The translations under genes and the position numbers were made by a program. A DNA stretch of 6,366 bases from a bacterium (GTDB taxonomy: Bacteria; Planctomycetota; UBA11346), in NCBI GenBank assembly GCA_020049615.1, contig JAIFKN010000022.1:1-6366 (forward strand). Direction: 5' to 3'. A model generated the notes under the pieces. It was not told the DNA's origin, searched no databases, and saw only the letters and a program-made list of their open reading frames with translations. Shown here one piece after another: positions 5,897 through 6,366 of the stretch (positions are counted from its first letter, which is position 1; the number at the start of each line of letters is the position of its first letter).

Positions 5897-5945
5897 GGGA
5901 GAAGACCGGGAAAATGGCGGCAGCAGGCCGCCCCGGTCTTCTCTC
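5897..5945. other. Long intergenic stem-loop between purA and uppS
   Basis: A perfect 12-bp inverted repeat, GAGAAGACCGGG (5899-5910) and CCCGGTCTTCTC (5932-5943), is extended outward by a wobble pair and a G-C pair. An inner stem GCGGC/GCCGC (5917-5921 with 5927-5931) stacks on it, with a one-sided AAAAT bulge. On the minus strand it lies 33 nt after the purA stop. Neither strand shows a T-run after the stem, so it is not a standard intrinsic terminator. A stability element, processing site or attenuator is possible. Confidence 0.55.
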
Positions 5946-5949
5946 AGCA

Positions 5950-5982
5950 CTGACATGATGCAGGCCGCCTGCAGCATGTCAG
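5950..5982 (-). other. Stem-loop enclosing the purA stop codon
   Basis: The arms are CTGACATG (5950-5957) with CATGTCAG (5975-5982) and TGCAGG (5959-5964) with CCTGCA (5968-5973). They are separated by a single A:G mismatch, and the loop is CCG. Fourteen of fifteen positions pair. The purA TGA (5981-5979) is in the 5' arm as transcribed, so translating ribosomes would melt the stem up to termination. Confidence 0.5.
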
Positions 5983-6366
5983 CGGACAACGATCTCGTCG
6001 CGACCGGCGCCGGTGCCGATCCACTTGACCGGCACGCCGATGCGCTGCTCGATGAAGCGGACGTAGTCCTGCGCCTGCCGGGGCAGGGCGTCGAAGCTGC
6101 GCGCACCGGTCGAGGGCCTGTCCCAGCCGGGCAGGGTCTGGTAGATCGGCTCGACCCGGGCGAGGTCCTCGATCTTCGCCGGTGGTCCGTCGAGGACCTT
6201 GCCGTCGAGGCGGTAGCCGGTGCACACCGGCAGCTCGCGCTCGCCGTCGAGGATGTCGAGCTTGGTCAGGGCGACCGCATCGACGCCGTTGAGCCGGCAG
6301 GCGTAGCCGACGATGACCAGGTCGAGCCAGCCGCAGCGGCGCGGCCGCCCGGTGGTGGCGCCGAAC
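5979..6366 (-). CDS. purA: Adenylosuccinate synthetase, C-terminal part (5' end outside window)
   Basis: The frame is open from the window edge to TGA at 5981-5979 and gives the last 128 residues of a protein usually about 430 long. PurA joins IMP and aspartate using GTP, the first committed step to AMP, in the cytosol. The fragment opens with FGATTGRPRRCGWLDLV, the substrate loop with the conserved Arg residues. It continues with VALTKLDILDG (guanine-binding K-x-D), PIYQTLPGW, STGARSFDALP and the closing VPVKWIGTGAGRDEIVVR. All of these are in the family order and spacing, so the reading frame appears intact. The N-terminal P-loop and catalytic Asp/His lie beyond the window. It is the first gene of a minus-strand row with uppS and the hydrolase. 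Confidence 0.95.
   Translation of the reverse strand, partial: FGATTGRPRRCGWLDLVIVGYACRLNGVDAVALTKLDILDGERELPVCTGYRLDGKVLDGPPAKIEDLARVEPIYQTLPGWDRPSTGARSFDALPRQAQDYVRFIEQRIGVPVKWIGTGAGRDEIVVR

Overview
The window is a strongly GC-rich piece of bacterial chromosome. It holds a stretch of ordinary housekeeping and transport genes packed with short spacers. No tRNA, rRNA, CRISPR array, insertion sequence or phage gene is visible. The taxon cannot be fixed from the sequence. The Lys/Ala-rich tail of an HU-like protein, the antiporter-EIIA fusion and the uppS sequence style would fit a high-GC Gram-negative lineage such as Planctomycetota/PVC or a deltaproteobacterium-like group, but this is only an impression.

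Left part (1-1515). The last 28 codons of a forward gene, probably an HU-family nucleoid protein, end at 87. They are followed by a 12-bp GC hairpin (131-158) that can serve both strands. Facing it on the minus strand is a complete nucleotide-sugar 6-dehydrogenase of the TviB/WbpO type (187-1515), which makes UDP-hexosaminuronic acids for surface polysaccharide. It starts at GTG.

Middle (1516-4055). A 94-nt divergent spacer leads to two forward genes 15 nt apart, probably one operon. The first is mntP, a Mn2+ exporter (1610-2173). The second is a CPA2-type cation:proton antiporter fused to a C-terminal PTS EIIA domain (2189-3880). In the antiporter the usual acidic pair of the ion-binding site reads Met-Asp, and the EIIA phosphorylation histidine is present. 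A 175-nt spacer rich in stem-loops separates the antiporter from the convergent minus-strand genes.

Right part (4056-6366, all minus strand, transcribed right to left). The order is purA (3' part only), then uppS (undecaprenyl diphosphate synthase), then a metallo-beta-lactamase-fold hydrolase of unknown substrate. The hydrolase alone has a textbook Shine-Dalgarno site. The 138-nt purA-uppS spacer carries three consecutive stem-loops, one of them enclosing the purA stop codon. The G-rich hairpin next to uppS resembles the hairpin at the 3' end of the hydrolase gene, so the two may be copies of a dispersed REP-like element.

Functionally, the window joins envelope precursor supply (UppS, nucleotide-sugar dehydrogenase), ion homeostasis (MntP, antiporter-EIIA) and purine synthesis (PurA). 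I found no convincing new defence or mobile system. The most unusual items are the intergenic hairpin elements and the antiporter-EIIA protein with its altered motif.
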